Assembly (NCBI RefSeq): GCF_018332455.1
Contig: NZ_BOPZ01000005.1
Coordinates: 62,001-126,000, forward strand
DNA from: Clostridium polyendosporum
GTDB taxonomy: Bacteria > Bacillota > Clostridia > Clostridiales > Clostridiaceae
DNA: 64,000 nt
Direction of reading: 5' to 3'
Below are positions 18,916 through 29,114 of the stretch, one piece after another. Made by a program: the position numbers and the translations under genes. The stretch's first letter is position 1; every line of letters starts with the position of its first letter. Below the pieces are notes generated by a model that had not been told where the DNA came from, did no database searches, and was given only the letters and a program-made list of their open reading frames with translations.

Positions 18916-19503
18916 TTAAAGAATACCTTTTGTAGACATAACGCCTTTTATCTTTTCATCCTTTGTTACTGCTTCTCTTAGTGCTCTTCCTAAAGCTTTA
19001 AACAACGCCTCCACCATATGATGGTGGTTTCTTCCGTAAAATACTTTTGCATGAAGAGTTATGCCGCCATTAGTTGCTAAAGCTCTAAAAAATTCTTCTA
19101 CTAATTCAACATCAAACTCTCCTATAGATTTTGACATATCGAAAGGAGCATCTAGAACTAAGAATCCTCTTCCACTTAAGTCTAAAGAAACAAATCCTAA
19201 AGCTTCATCCATCGGTACATAGGAAGTTCCATATCTTTTAATTCCACTTTTATCTCCTAAAGCTTGAGATAACGCCTTACCTAAAGCAATTCCAATATCC
19301 TCTACAGTGTGGTGACCATCTATCTCTAAGTCACCTTTACACTTTACCTTTAAATCAATAAGAGAATGCTTTGATAGTAAAGTTAACATATGATCAAAAA
19401 AGCCTACGCCTGTTTCAATCTCATAGTTTCCTTCACCATCTAGGTTTAACTTTATATCTATATCAGTTTCACCAGTTTTTCTTTTAACTTCTCCTACTCT
19501 CAC
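18916..19503 (-). CDS. hisB: Imidazoleglycerol-phosphate dehydratase
   Basis: 195-aa monofunctional dehydratase, step 6 of histidine synthesis. Metal-binding histidine motifs HHTVEDIGIALG and GRNHHHMVEALFKALG are present, with no fused phosphatase. Start GTG at 19503 chosen because AAGAGG is 8 nt upstream; the GTG at 19512 overlaps it. Upstream, where many clostridia carry hisC, there are only 131 nt containing an R2 repeat. Confidence 0.96.
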   Translation of the reverse strand: MRVGEVKRKTGETDIDIKLNLDGEGNYEIETGVGFFDHMLTLLSKHSLIDLKVKCKGDLEIDGHHTVEDIGIALGKALSQALGDKSGIKRYGTSYVPMDEALGFVSLDLSGRGFLVLDAPFDMSKSIGEFDVELVEEFFRALATNGGITLHAKVFYGRNHHHMVEALFKALGRALREAVTKDEKIKGVMSTKGIL

Positions 19504-19565
19504 TATCTTCACCTCTTATCAAAATACTCTTAACACTATTAAAAGTCTTTAAATCTTCCCTAAAA

Positions 19566-19628
19566 TAAAACTGACAGGCATCGACCCTGCCCAGCTTTAG
19601 CCGCATTTCACTTTATGAAATGGCAGCA
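19566..19628. repeat. R2 double-hairpin repeat copy within the his operon
   Basis: AAACTGACAGGC-ATCGA-CCCTGCCCAGCTTT hairpin followed by GCATTTCACTTTATGAAATGGC. It sits between hisD and hisB. Confidence 0.75.
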
Positions 19629-19634
19629 AGTAAA

Positions 19635-20924
19635 TTATTCATTATCAAATCTTACCTTAACAGAATTACCGTGAGCAGTTAAACCTTCATGCTTTGTAAA
19701 AGTTATAACATCATCTTTCACTTCCGCTAACGCTGCTTTTGGATAGTATAAAAAGCTTGATTTTTTTACATAATCATCAACGGATAGAGGTGAATAGAAT
19801 CTTGCAGTTCCAGTTGTAGGAAGAACATGGTTAGGACCTGCCATATAATCTCCTAATGGTTCAGGACAGTAAGAACCTAAGAATATTGATCCTGCATGTT
19901 TTATCTTTCCAAGAATATCAAATGGTTTTTCTACCATAAGTTCTAAGTGCTCAGGAGCAATTTCATTGCTCAGTTCTATAGCTTCATCTATAGAAGATAC
20001 TAACAGAATACCACCATATCTTTGAAGTGAATCCACTATTATATCTTTTCTTTCTAATTTCTCCACTTGAATAGCTAGTTGTTCTTTAACCTTTGCAGCT
20101 AACTCAGCACTTGTTGTTATAAGAACTGAAGAAGCTAATCTATCATGCTCTGCTTGAGACATCAAGTCTGCTGCTAAGAATGATGGATCTGACTTTTCGT
20201 CACTTATTACAAGAATTTCACTTGGTCCTGCAATCATATCAATATCAACTGTTCCATAACATAGCTTCTTTGCTAAAGCAACATATATATTTCCAGGTCC
20301 CACAATCTTATCTACCTTTGGTACTGTTTCTGTGCCAAAGCTTAGAGCTGCAACTGCTTGAGCTCCTCCAATTTTGTATATCTCATCTACTCCTGCTAAT
20401 TTTGCAGCAGCTAAAATATCTGGATTTACCTTACCATTTTTTTGAGGTGGTGTCACCATACATATTTTACTTACACCAGCAATCTTTGCAGGAATTACAT
20501 TCATTAAAACGGAAGATGGATATGCTGCACTTCCTCCTGGCACATATACTCCTACTTTTTCAAGAGCCATAACCTTTTGACCCATAACAATTCCGTTCTC
20601 TTCAGTCATCATCCAAGAGTTTCTTACTTGCTTTTCATGATATTTTCTTATATTAGATATGGCTTTATTAATAACACTTATAAGTTCAGGAGCTACCAAA
20701 TTCATAGCTTCTTCTACTTCTTCTTCTGTTACCTTAAGATTTTGAAGCTCAACACCATCAAAATCTTTTGTGTATTTTAATAAGGCTTCATCACCTTTTT
20801 CTTTAACATTTGCTAGGATTGCTTCTACACTTTTTAAAGCCTCGTGATTATCTTCTCCGCCTCTTTTCTTTAAAATCTCAAAGAAGCTTTTTATCTCATC
20901 TAATGAAGAATATATTTTAATCAA
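19635..20924 (-). CDS. hisD: Histidinol dehydrogenase
   Basis: About 429-aa zinc enzyme doing the last two oxidations of histidinol to histidine with NAD. Motifs: [35 protein letters not shown] and [15 protein letters not shown]. Start TTG at 20924 chosen because GGAGG is 8 nt upstream, giving an 8-nt overlap with hisG; the ATG at 20939 has no ribosome site. Confidence 0.96.
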   Translation of the reverse strand: MIKIYSSLDEIKSFFEILKKRGGEDNHEALKSVEAILANVKEKGDEALLKYTKDFDGVELQNLKVTEEEVEEAMNLVAPELISVINKAISNIRKYHEKQVRNSWMMTEENGIVMGQKVMALEKVGVYVPGGSAAYPSSVLMNVIPAKIAGVSKICMVTPPQKNGKVNPDILAAAKLAGVDEIYKIGGAQAVAALSFGTETVPKVDKIVGPGNIYVALAKKLCYGTVDIDMIAGPSEILVISDEKSDPSFLAADLMSQAEHDRLASSVLITTSAELAAKVKEQLAIQVEKLERKDIIVDSLQRYGGILLVSSIDEAIELSNEIAPEHLELMVEKPFDILGKIKHAGSIFLGSYCPEPLGDYMAGPNHVLPTTGTARFYSPLSVDDYVKKSSFLYYPKAALAEVKDDVITFTKHEGLTAHGNSVKVRFDNE

Positions 20925-21570
20925 CTTTCTTTCCTCCATTTTGTTTAATATAATTTTCGATTCTATCTACGATATCTAAAACTTCTTTTTTCTTCATCTT
21001 CATACTTGCTTTGTTTACTATCAATCTTGCACTTATATCACATATTTTTTCAAATATAATAAGTCCATTTTCTTTTAATGTAGATCCCGTTTCTACTATA
21101 TCTACGATAGCATCTGCAAGTCCTAAAATTGGAGCAAGTTCTACAGATCCTTCTATTTTTATAATTTCAACATCTTCTCCCTTTTCTCTGAAGAAATCAT
21201 GTGCTACCTTTGTATATTTAGTAGCTATAATTTTCCTATGATATGAAGGAAGTTCCTTAAAAGATGGAAGAGAAGCTAAAGCAAAGAAACATTTTCCCAC
21301 TGATAAATCAACAACTTCATAGAAATTTGTTTGATTTTCTAAAATAGTATCCTTGCCCACTATGCCCATGTCCACAACGCCATGCTCTACATAAGTAATT
21401 ACATCCTGAGCTTTTACTAAAACAAATTCTACTGGGAAGTTATTACTTTTAAACACAAGCTTTCTACCTTTATCCTTAAGTTCACTTGTATCTACCCCGA
21501 TACCATCAAATATCTTAATAGCTTCCTTTTCTAGTCTCCCTTTTGTTAGTGCAATCCTAATTCTCTCCAT
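20917..21570 (-). CDS. hisG: ATP phosphoribosyltransferase, short-form catalytic subunit
   Basis: 217-aa HisG of the short class, which lacks the C-terminal regulatory domain and works as a complex with HisZ. Condenses ATP and PRPP, the first and feedback-controlled step of histidine synthesis. Motifs: [11 protein letters not shown] at the start and the PRPP loop [18 protein letters not shown]. Overlaps hisZ upstream by 14 nt and hisD downstream. Confidence 0.97.
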   Translation of the reverse strand: MERIRIALTKGRLEKEAIKIFDGIGVDTSELKDKGRKLVFKSNNFPVEFVLVKAQDVITYVEHGVVDMGIVGKDTILENQTNFYEVVDLSVGKCFFALASLPSFKELPSYHRKIIATKYTKVAHDFFREKGEDVEIIKIEGSVELAPILGLADAIVDIVETGSTLKENGLIIFEKICDISARLIVNKASMKMKKKEVLDIVDRIENYIKQNGGKKVD

Positions 21571-22804
21571 AAGTCATCTCTCCCACAAAACTTTCTTCTC
21601 CATCAATCTTATATTTAAATATACCTTTCTCAGTAACCTGAATCAAGTTACCGATACCCGCATTCTTACAGCACTTAATTGCGTCTTGTAAGTTATCTTG
21701 AAGAGATAAGTTCCATTTAATATTGCCATTATTTAAACTGCCTAATAGCTCTAAAGCAGTTTTAAGACATTCTTTGTCAAAGTAAATAATGCCCTCTTCG
21801 TTATTAAAATCATTTATCTGCCTTTTTTCAGTTAATACTTTTAGTATATTATCAATATTAAGTCCTAAACCTGCTGCTGGAGTAGCATCTCCAAACTCAC
21901 CTATAAGACTATCATATCTACCACCGCTTAGTATTTCTTCTCCAAGCTCTCTTACATATCCCTTAAATACTGCTCCAGTATAATAATCAAAATCTTGAAT
22001 CATTGCTAAATCTATTGATATATACTGAGAATATCCTAGATTATTTAAAGTATCATAAATGTATCTTAGTTCGCTTAATGCATTTAATGCTTTTTGTGAT
22101 TCTATAAGCTTTTCAGCTTCATCAACAATCTCAATTCCTCCAAAAAGCTGTGGAAGCTTCTTTAAAAGTTCATAGCTTTTCTCATCTAATTTATCCCTTT
22201 TGGAATTTAAGAAAGAATATAATGAACCGATATTTCTATTCATTATTAAGGTTTGAAGTTGAAGCTTTTCTTCATCATCAAACTTCAATTCTTCTGTTAA
22301 TGCTTTATAGAATTGACTCTGTCCTATCTCTATCTTAAAACCATCAATTCCAGCTTCTTTTAATGCATCTATAGCAGTTAAAAGTAGGAGAATCTCAGCT
22401 CTAATATTTTCGGCTCCTATAATTTCTATACCACATTGAGTTATTTCATTATTCTTACCATGATTATGCTCATTTGCTCTATACACCTGTCCAAAATAGC
22501 TTAATCGAACTGTTCCTTTTTTTATCTTAGTTGAATATACTCTTGCTATAGGAATTGTAAAATCAGGTCTTAAGGTAAGAATTCTTCCTTTATAATCAAC
22601 AAGTTTATAAATCTTCTCATCATCTACAGGATGATTTGAGAAATTGAAGACATCATAGAATTCTAATGTAGGTGTCTGCAGTTCCAAAAAACCATACCTT
22701 TGAAATACATTTCTAATATTATTAGTAATAACATTCTTTGCCGCACATTGTTCAAACAAAATATCATTGGTGCCTTCCACCACGTATTTTTTCCACTTAT
22801 TCAT
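21557..22804 (-). CDS. hisZ: ATP phosphoribosyltransferase regulatory subunit
   Basis: About 415-aa HisRS-like protein without tRNA charging function; it activates short HisG and carries the histidine feedback site. Class II synthetase-like motifs are visible ([45 protein letters not shown]). First gene of the operon. Start ATG at 22804 chosen because AAGGGGGTG lies 8 nt upstream; the longer frame from 22828 has no site. Confidence 0.94.
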   Translation of the reverse strand: MNKWKKYVVEGTNDILFEQCAAKNVITNNIRNVFQRYGFLELQTPTLEFYDVFNFSNHPVDDEKIYKLVDYKGRILTLRPDFTIPIARVYSTKIKKGTVRLSYFGQVYRANEHNHGKNNEITQCGIEIIGAENIRAEILLLLTAIDALKEAGIDGFKIEIGQSQFYKALTEELKFDDEEKLQLQTLIMNRNIGSLYSFLNSKRDKLDEKSYELLKKLPQLFGGIEIVDEAEKLIESQKALNALSELRYIYDTLNNLGYSQYISIDLAMIQDFDYYTGAVFKGYVRELGEEILSGGRYDSLIGEFGDATPAAGLGLNIDNILKVLTEKRQINDFNNEEGIIYFDKECLKTALELLGSLNNGNIKWNLSLQDNLQDAIKCCKNAGIGNLIQVTEKGIFKYKIDGEESFVGEMTYGEN

Positions 22805-22870
22805 CAAATGGGCACCCCCTTCATTCATTTACCACTTCATCGCTTTATTGTACTAAAATATATTATCATT

Positions 22871-22899
22871 ATGTTACTCTAAATATCCATTAAAGTCAA
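22871..22899 (-). promoter_or_regulatory. Predicted sigma-A promoter of the his operon
   Basis: TTGACT, 17-nt spacer, TAACAT on the minus strand, about 65 nt before the hisZ start. The leader carries no T-box or attenuator that I can see. From 22900 to 23081 the sequence is AT-rich and featureless to me. Confidence 0.6.
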
Positions 22900-23081
22900 T
22901 AGATTTAATACAAAGAGGAAGCAATTTCTTCATTAAGATAACAGGTATTATTACAACAAAATGATTTGTTAATGAAATTAATTTATAACTCATTATATAT
23001 CAACTTTTCCTCTTGTTATTTTCTCTACATATCTAAAATAATATTCTAGCCTAATATGCTAAGTTACTTTTATATAAACAT

Positions 23082-23228
23082 AGATACACAACTTCATAAC
23101 TAAACGCAGTGCACGTCGAGGCTATTTGCTGCCATTTCACGAAATGAAATCCGGCTCAAATTTAATAGGCTTAATGCCTATTAAATTTTATTTAACATGA
23201 ATTGTTTAAAGATTGAAGTTGTTTATCT
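23082..23228. repeat. R1 repeat with an R2 repeat inserted in it
   Basis: R1 ends AGATACACAACTTCATAACT and TTGAAGTTGTTTATCT enclose the core variant GCAGTGCACGTCGAGGCTAT, after which a complete R2 unit interrupts the right arm (GCTGCCATTTCACGAAATG, then TTTAATAGGC-TTAAT-GCCTATTAAA, about 23128-23196). Confidence 0.85.
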
Positions 23229-23254
23229 TTAGTAGTTTAAACGTACAATCTGAC

Positions 23255-23289
23255 TAAAGCTGAGTTGGCTTGATGCCTACTCAGCTTTA
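23255..23289. terminator. R2 first-module hairpin downstream of uvrA
   Basis: Near-perfect 35-nt hairpin TAAAGCTGAGT-TGGC-TTGAT-GCCT-ACTCAGCTTTA, 60 nt after the uvrA stop. The same hairpin stands at other gene ends (30458, 42769, 49174), so it may act as a terminator in either direction although no long T run follows on the minus strand. Confidence 0.5.
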
Positions 23290-23348
23290 TATTTTAAAAT
23301 TAATCTTTATACTAACTTAACTGCTTTAACAACTTAACGTCAGCTTTA

Positions 23349-26171
23349 TTATAAATATCTCTTTAAATATCTACCTGTATAAGAAATATCATTTGCTACT
23401 ACTTCTTCTGGAGTACCAGTACAAATTATAGTTCCACCTTTATCTCCACCTTCAGGCCCTAAATCAATTATATGATCAGCACACTTTATCATATCTAGAT
23501 TATGCTCTATAACCACTACTGTATTACCTGAATCCACAAGCCTTTGAAGGATACCTATTAACCTGTTTACATCATCTATATGAAGTCCTGTAGTTGGCTC
23601 ATCAAGAATATACAGAGTTTTTCCTGTACTTCTCTTTGAAAGCTCATAGGCAAGCTTTATTCTTTGTGCTTCTCCACCAGAAAGCTGAGTTGATGGCTGC
23701 CCTAATCTAATATAGCCTAAACCTACATCATGAAGGGTCTGAAGCTTGTTCTTTATTCTAGGAATGTTTTCAAAGAAATTTAAAGCTTCTTCTACAGTCA
23801 TGTTAAGTACATCATCTATATTTTTACCCTTATATTTGACTTCAAGAGTTTCTCTATTATATCTCTTACCTTTACATACTTCACAAGGGACATAAACGTC
23901 TGATAGAAATTGCATCTCTATCTTAATGATACCATCTCCACTACATGCCTCGCACCGACCTCCCTTTACATTAAAACTAAACCTACCAGGCTTATATCCT
24001 TTCATTTTAGCTTCAGTCGTGTTAGCAAATAGCTCCCTTATGATATCGAAAGTTCCAGTATAAGTAGCAGAATTTGAACGGGGAGTTCTTCCTATCGGAC
24101 TTTGGTCTATATCAATTATTTTGTCAATATTGTCATAACCAAGAATCTCCTTATGTACTCCTGGTATAGTTTTAGACTTATTAATAATTTTCGTTAGTCC
24201 CTTATAAAGAATTTCATTAATAAGAGTGCTTTTACCAGAACCTGATACTCCTGTTACCATAGTAAGTGTACCAAGAGGGAATTTTGTACTTACATTCTTA
24301 AGATTATTTTCTTTAGCACCTTTAATGGTAATGAACTGACCATTTCCTTTTCTTCTTTCTGAAGGAATTTCAACCTTTTTAACTCCATTTAAATATTGTC
24401 CAGTAATAGAATTCTCACAATCCATAATCACGTCCAATGGTCCAGCAGCAATAATTCGTCCGCCACGTTCGCCAGCACCTGGTCCAATATCAACTATGAA
24501 ATCTGCTTCCTTTATGGTATCCTCATCATGCTCAACAACCACTAAAGTATTACCTAAATCTCTCAAGTGCTTTAAGGTTGCAATTAATCTATCATTATCT
24601 CTTTGATGAAGTCCTATACTAGGTTCATCTAGTATATATAGAACACCCATAAGTTGTGATCCTATTTGAGTAGCAAGTCTTATTCTCTGTGACTCTCCTC
24701 CAGAAAGGGTTCCAGCATTTCTTGCTAAGTTTAAATAATCCAATCCAACATCAATTAAAAATTGAAGTCTTGAGTTTATTTCCTTTACTATTTGATGACT
24801 TATAATTTTATTCTTTTCTGAGAACTCTATTGAATTTACAAAATCTAGCTCCTCTTTAATACTCATTTTAGTAAATTCATTTATATTCTTTCCACCAACA
24901 GTTACAGCAAGAGCTTCTGGCTTTAATCTCGCTCCCTTACATCTTGGACAAGGATTATTACTCATATACTGCTCTATTTCAGCCTTAATCATATCTGAGT
25001 TAGTTTCAATATATCTTCTTTTTAAACCATTAATTTCTCCTTCAAAGGAGTGAGAATATGTGCCTAGTATGCCTTCCTTAGAGTAATCAACAAGAATCTT
25101 TTCTCCCTTAGTTCCATAAAGCATGATTTCAACAATCTCTCTTGGAAGATCCTTAATTGGCGTATTTAAATCAAAATTATACTTTTTACTTAATGCTTGA
25201 AGTACAGAATATGTCCAAGAATCCTCCTTAAGTCTCCCTTCTCCCCAAGAAGCAATAGCACCTTCCATTATGCTTACATCCTTGTTTGGAATAATAAGAT
25301 CTTCATCAATTTCAAGAAGAGTTCCTAGACCATCGCAATGATCACATTTTCCAAAAGGCGAGTTAAATGAAAATAGTCTTGGTGCAAGTTCATCTATACT
25401 TATTCCACATTCTGAGCAGGCAAATTTTTCACTGAATAATATATCCTGCTCTCCTACAATATTTATAATTACTAAACCCTCAGCAAGCTTTAAAGCTGTT
25501 TCAAGAGAATCTGTAAGTCTGCTTTCCATATCAGTCTTAACAACCAATCTATCCACCACTGCCTCAATGGTATGCTTTATATTCTTTTCAAGTTTAACCT
25601 CTTCTTCTGATAAGTCATAGGTTTCCCCATCAATTCTTGCTCTTACAAAACCATTCTTTCTTATATTTTCAAACACCTTCTCATGAGTTCCCTTTCTTCC
25701 TCTTACAACGGGTGCAAGAATTTGAACTTTAGTTCTCTCTGGAAGCTCCATAACTTTATCTACAATTTGGTCTACACTTTGTTGAGTGATTTCTTTCCCA
25801 CACTTTGGACAGTGTGGTGTTCCAACTCTTGAGTACAGTAATCTTAGATAATCATATATTTCTGTAACAGTTCCTACTGTAGAACGTGGGTTTCTACTTG
25901 TTGTTTTCTGATCAATTGAAATAGCCGGTGACAATCCTTCTATGTATTCTACATCTGGTTTATCCATTTGTCCTAAAAATTGTCTTGCATAAGCAGAAAG
26001 AGATTCTACATATCTTCTCTGACCTTCCGCATAAAGAGTATCGAAAGCAAGAGAGGACTTACCAGATCCTGAAAGCCCTGTAAAAACAACAAGTTTATCT
26101 CTTGGAATCTCTAAATCTACATTCTTAAGATTATGTACCTTAGCTCCTTTTATTATTATTTTATCTTTCAT
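23349..26171 (-). CDS. uvrA: Excinuclease ABC subunit A
   Basis: 940-aa damage-recognition ATPase of nucleotide excision repair. Two ABC ATPase modules: first Walker A G32LSGSGKS39, second GVSGSGKS near 640, each with LSGGE signature and LDEP Walker B. Zinc-finger cysteines are present (CSEC...CDHC and CEAC...CEVC), as is the UvrB-binding region. It is normally co-transcribed with uvrB, but here uvrB lies 4.4 kb upstream on the same strand with an opposite-strand cassette between. Confidence 0.98.
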   Translation of the reverse strand: MKDKIIIKGAKVHNLKNVDLEIPRDKLVVFTGLSGSGKSSLAFDTLYAEGQRRYVESLSAYARQFLGQMDKPDVEYIEGLSPAISIDQKTTSRNPRSTVGTVTEIYDYLRLLYSRVGTPHCPKCGKEITQQSVDQIVDKVMELPERTKVQILAPVVRGRKGTHEKVFENIRKNGFVRARIDGETYDLSEEEVKLEKNIKHTIEAVVDRLVVKTDMESRLTDSLETALKLAEGLVIINIVGEQDILFSEKFACSECGISIDELAPRLFSFNSPFGKCDHCDGLGTLLEIDEDLIIPNKDVSIMEGAIASWGEGRLKEDSWTYSVLQALSKKYNFDLNTPIKDLPREIVEIMLYGTKGEKILVDYSKEGILGTYSHSFEGEINGLKRRYIETNSDMIKAEIEQYMSNNPCPRCKGARLKPEALAVTVGGKNINEFTKMSIKEELDFVNSIEFSEKNKIISHQIVKEINSRLQFLIDVGLDYLNLARNAGTLSGGESQRIRLATQIGSQLMGVLYILDEPSIGLHQRDNDRLIATLKHLRDLGNTLVVVEHDEDTIKEADFIVDIGPGAGERGGRIIAAGPLDVIMDCENSITGQYLNGVKKVEIPSERRKGNGQFITIKGAKENNLKNVSTKFPLGTLTMVTGVSGSGKSTLINEILYKGLTKIINKSKTIPGVHKEILGYDNIDKIIDIDQSPIGRTPRSNSATYTGTFDIIRELFANTTEAKMKGYKPGRFSFNVKGGRCEACSGDGIIKIEMQFLSDVYVPCEVCKGKRYNRETLEVKYKGKNIDDVLNMTVEEALNFFENIPRIKNKLQTLHDVGLGYIRLGQPSTQLSGGEAQRIKLAYELSKRSTGKTLYILDEPTTGLHIDDVNRLIGILQRLVDSGNTVVVIEHNLDMIKCADHIIDLGPEGGDKGGTIICTGTPEEVVANDISYTGRYLKRYL

Positions 26172-26217
26172 TCTTATCTCCTCTACTATCTTTAAAATTA
26201 ACTAGAACGCAGTATAT

Positions 26218-26478
26218 AGATACATAACTTCATAACTAAATTTATAATTCAGATATACAAGTTCATAATTGAATTAAGAATTTTACGAAAAGTATTGAAG
26301 CCGAGATTTTTTCCTAAAATTCGTTACTGATTAAACTTATATATCCTTAGAGAAAGCATTGGATGTCGAGACTATTTGCTGCCATTTCACGAAGTGAAAT
26401 CTGGCTCAAATTTAATAGGCTCGATGCCTATTAAATTTTATTTAACATGAATTGTTTAAAGATTGAAATTGTGTATCT
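26218..26478. repeat. Composite repeat: R1 containing a nested R1-like element and an R2
   Basis: 261 bp. Outer R1 ends AGATACATAACTTCATAACT and GATTGAAATTGTGTATCT; at 26251-26346 a second element (AGATATACAAGTTCATAATT ... TTAAACTTATATATCC, core AGTATTGAAGCCGAGATT) is inserted in the left arm, and an R2 unit (about 26378-26446) in the right arm. The same layout recurs at 40985-41246. Confidence 0.85.
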
Positions 26479-26684
26479 TTATCTAACTACTGAACACTTG
26501 TTCGTATATATTTAATTTTAATTTTTCTATTCTAAGAAGTCAAATAAAACTATATAATTTTTATTTCTAAAAACTCTATAGAATTATTCTATCCATATAT
26601 AAAAACTTTTCTTATATTTAAAATACATAATTATATAAATCTTACAAAAACACACTACTTAATTGGATAATATAGTAAAAATCA
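26479..26684. other. AT-rich intergenic stretch
   Basis: About 200 nt between the composite repeat and the promoter of the plus-strand cassette. Should include the uvrA-distal boundary of the insertion. No gene or clear structure seen. Confidence 0.4.
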
Positions 26685-26712
26685 TTGTAACAAAAGGTTA
26701 TTGTGATATAAT
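26685..26712 (+). promoter_or_regulatory. Predicted sigma-A promoter of envelope cassette, first copy
   Basis: TTGTAA, 16-nt spacer, TATAAT. Spacer and flanks (GGTTATTGTGATATA) match the promoter before the paralogous gene at 28977-29004, so the control region was duplicated with the gene. Confidence 0.7.
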
Positions 26713-26737
26713 AATCAAGAAATATTCTTTATTTTAA

Positions 26738-26785
26738 AAAGGACTTTATCCTTTTTCTAAATTCACTTCAGTTATAAAGTCCTTT
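26738..26785 (+). other. 5' UTR hairpin
   Basis: 12-bp inverted repeat AAAGGACTTTAT / ATAAAGTCCTTT about 20 nt after the predicted transcription start. No long T run follows. Could be a leader structure or a weak attenuator; the second gene copy lacks it. Confidence 0.45.
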
Positions 26786-26831
26786 GTCCTATTAGACTTA
26801 TTAATCTTTGATAATGAAAGGAAGATGGCTG

Positions 26832-28172
26832 TTGAAATTAAGGAATAATGAATTTGTAAAAGTTATACTATTTGCATTACCTACTTTTTGCATAGGTATT
26901 CTTTATTTACTGGCATTTTATCCTGGTATCATGACATCTGACTCTCTAGGCCAATGGGATCAGATGAATACTTTTAAACTTGTTGACTGGCATCCAGTTA
27001 TGCATACCTTATTTAACTATTTGATTACAAGAATATGGTATAGCCCTGCTGCTATTGCATTAGTTCAAATCACCATAATTTCGTTAACCTTTGGTTATGC
27101 AATGTATATTTTTTATAGCATAAATGTAAATAAAAAATTACTAGCATTATTAAGTGTTTTATTCCCACTACTTCCACCTGTAGGACTTATGAGTATAAGT
27201 ATTTGGAAAGATATACCTTACTCGGCAATGATCTTTTTGATGACTATATTGCTCTTAAATCTATATTACAAAGGTTCTAAACTATTTCTTAAACCTATTT
27301 TTATAACAATATTAGTATTATGCTCTTTTGGTATACTATTCTTCAGACATAATGGAATAATACCATTCATAGCCACATATATAGGTTTATTGATTGTCTA
27401 TAAAAATTTCACTAAAAGAATAGTTATAATGTTTATATCCATATTACTAACATTTTGCATTATTAAAGGTCCTATATTTTCAACAATGGGTGTGCAGCCT
27501 ACCCAAAAAAGTGAAGCGCTAGGTATTCTTGTAAACAGTATTGGGGCTGTTGTTAAAGATAATGGAAATATAACTGAAGCTCAAAAAGAAAAGTTAAATA
27601 AAGTTATGCCCTATAAGTTATGGGGTGAAAAATATAATCCATATATTACTGATAGTATAAAATTTGATAAAAGATTTAACAGTAAAATTTTATCAGATAA
27701 TCCTGTAGACTTTATTAAATTATGGTTTGAAATATTTAAGCAGAATCCTAGGGATATAATTAAAGCATATTCTAAACAAATATCACTAGCTTGGCAAATT
27801 AATCAACCTAAAGATGGTTATGTTTATATTTATGAGTATCCAATTGCAGACAACCATTATAACCTAAGAAGCATACCTAAAAACTATAAACTTAATAATT
27901 ATCTTTTTAATACTATTGATGTTACCAGCAAGAGACCAACGATCTTCTGGCGCCCAGCAATTTTTATGTATTTAACCTTTATAATATTCCTATATCAATT
28001 TGTAAAGGTTAATAAAAAGATAGCACTTGTTGCTGTTCCTTTGTTTTTTAATATTGCAAGTTTGTTAATATCTATGCCTGCTCAGGACTATAGATATCTC
28101 TTCTCTAACACTTTAATATTTTTTGCAATTTTACCTATGATTTTAGTAAAAAATAAACAGGTTAATTTATAA
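26832..28172 (+). CDS. DUF6020-like polytopic membrane protein, probable GT-C fold
   Basis: About 446 aa with some 11-12 membrane helices. After the first helix come an acidic loop T35SD37SLGQWD43Q and D52WHP; a C-terminal AQDYRYLFSN motif is also conserved with its paralogue. An Asp-bearing first outside loop is the hallmark of GT-C enzymes that use polyprenyl-phosphate sugars (ArnT/PMT fold), so a lipid-linked sugar transferase is the best inference, not a proven function. Start TTG at 26832 is chosen by analogy with the paralogue: AAAGGAAG stands 7 nt upstream in both. Confidence 0.75.
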   Translation: MKLRNNEFVKVILFALPTFCIGILYLLAFYPGIMTSDSLGQWDQMNTFKLVDWHPVMHTLFNYLITRIWYSPAAIALVQITIISLTFGYAMYIFYSINVNKKLLALLSVLFPLLPPVGLMSISIWKDIPYSAMIFLMTILLLNLYYKGSKLFLKPIFITILVLCSFGILFFRHNGIIPFIATYIGLLIVYKNFTKRIVIMFISILLTFCIIKGPIFSTMGVQPTQKSEALGILVNSIGAVVKDNGNITEAQKEKLNKVMPYKLWGEKYNPYITDSIKFDKRFNSKILSDNPVDFIKLWFEIFKQNPRDIIKAYSKQISLAWQINQPKDGYVYIYEYPIADNHYNLRSIPKNYKLNNYLFNTIDVTSKRPTIFWRPAIFMYLTFIIFLYQFVKVNKKIALVAVPLFFNIASLLISMPAQDYRYLFSNTLIFFAILPMILVKNKQVNL

Positions 28173-28239
28173 TAAATTTTAGATAATATTTTTCAGTTCT
28201 TAAATTCATAACTTTTTTATATGTAGAAAGAGGTTGAAA

Positions 28240-28587
28240 ATGAATAGCTTTATAACATCTTTTAAGAAAAACTACAAAGGAATACTATTTATTATTATAG
28301 CTTCACTACTGACTTCATTAGGTCAGTTATTATGGAAACTATCTAACGGACAATCTTTAAACTTCCTAATTTCAGGTTTCTTTCTTTATGGAATTGGGGC
28401 AGTATTAATGATTATTGCATTTAGATATGGGAGCTTATCTGTTATTCATCCAATGTTAAGCTTTGGATATATATTTGCTATAATACTTGGAAATATAGTT
28501 TTAAAAGAAAGTATAACAATCTATCAATATCTTGGAATTTTCATAATCATATTAGGAGTAATACTTATAGGAGGCGGAGATGATTAA
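28240..28587 (+). CDS. Small EamA/SMR-type membrane protein, subunit 1
   Basis: 115 aa, four helices, with the SMR-like pattern SLLTSLGQLLWKLS in helix 1 and SLSVIHPMLSFGYIFAIILG in helix 3. Such half-size proteins work as dimers; ArnE/ArnF-type pairs flip undecaprenyl-phosphate sugars. It overlaps the next gene by 8 nt and is flanked by two GT-C-like proteins, which favours a lipid-sugar flippase over drug export. AGAGG lies 6 nt before the ATG. Confidence 0.8.
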   Translation: MNSFITSFKKNYKGILFIIIASLLTSLGQLLWKLSNGQSLNFLISGFFLYGIGAVLMIIAFRYGSLSVIHPMLSFGYIFAIILGNIVLKESITIYQYLGIFIIILGVILIGGGDD

Positions 28588-28912
28588 ATATTATCTACTT
28601 TGCTTAGTTTTTACACTATTAGGTGCATTTGGCGCATTATTTTTCAAAAAAGCTACTCAAAGAGGTGGTAGCTTTTTATCATTACTATTTTGTCCAAGTC
28701 TTTATATAGGTGGTTTGTTCTATGTAGCCGGTGCGATTTTAAATATAATAACACTGAAGCATTTAAAGTATACCGTTGTGCTTCCTATGACATCTATAAC
28801 ATATATTTGGACAATTATGATTTCTTATCTGCTTTTTAATGAAAAGATAACTTTAAAAAAGATTATGGGAATCACATTAATTATTTTAGGTGCAATTTTT
28901 ATATCTTTATAG
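28580..28912 (+). CDS. Small EamA/SMR-type membrane protein, subunit 2
   Basis: 110 aa, four helices, LGAFGALFFKKATQRGG in helix 1 and YTVVLPMTSITYIWTIMISYLLFNEKI in helices 3-4. Its ATG lies inside the end of subunit 1 (ATGATTAA overlap) with GGAGGCGGAG upstream, so the pair is translationally coupled and probably a heterodimer. Confidence 0.82.
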   Translation: MIKYYLLCLVFTLLGAFGALFFKKATQRGGSFLSLLFCPSLYIGGLFYVAGAILNIITLKHLKYTVVLPMTSITYIWTIMISYLLFNEKITLKKIMGITLIILGAIFISL

Positions 28913-28918
28913 ATACTA

Positions 28919-28957
28919 TAGAAAGGGGATGGCTTCTAGTCATCTCCTTTCATATTG
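28919..28957 (+). terminator. Hairpin after the EamA/SMR pair
   Basis: Stem GAAAGGGGATG / CATCTCCTTTC with a 9-nt loop, 8 nt after the stop; only a short T-rich tail. Confidence 0.6.
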
Positions 28958-28976
28958 AACTATACAGTAAAACTTA

Positions 28977-29004
28977 TTGTAACAGGTAATAATTGTGATA
29001 TACT
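28977..29004 (+). promoter_or_regulatory. Predicted sigma-A promoter of second DUF6020-like gene
   Basis: TTGTAA, 16-nt spacer, TATACT; nearly the same sequence as the promoter at 26685. Confidence 0.65.
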
Positions 29005-29114
29005 GATTTGGAAATACCATTTTGTATTTTAACTGTTTATCTTTATTGCGATCAGAATTAGATTTAATTATATTTAAGAATTTAATAAATATAACAATGA
29101 AAGGAAGATACTTA

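Noticed and set aside
22805-23081. T-box or attenuator before the his operon
   Set aside because: No GGTACCGCG-type T-box sequence or run of His codons found in the leader.
23255-23289. R2 first hairpin as a tRNA-like or ncRNA gene
   Set aside because: Too short and purely palindromic; no cloverleaf or conserved tRNA bases.
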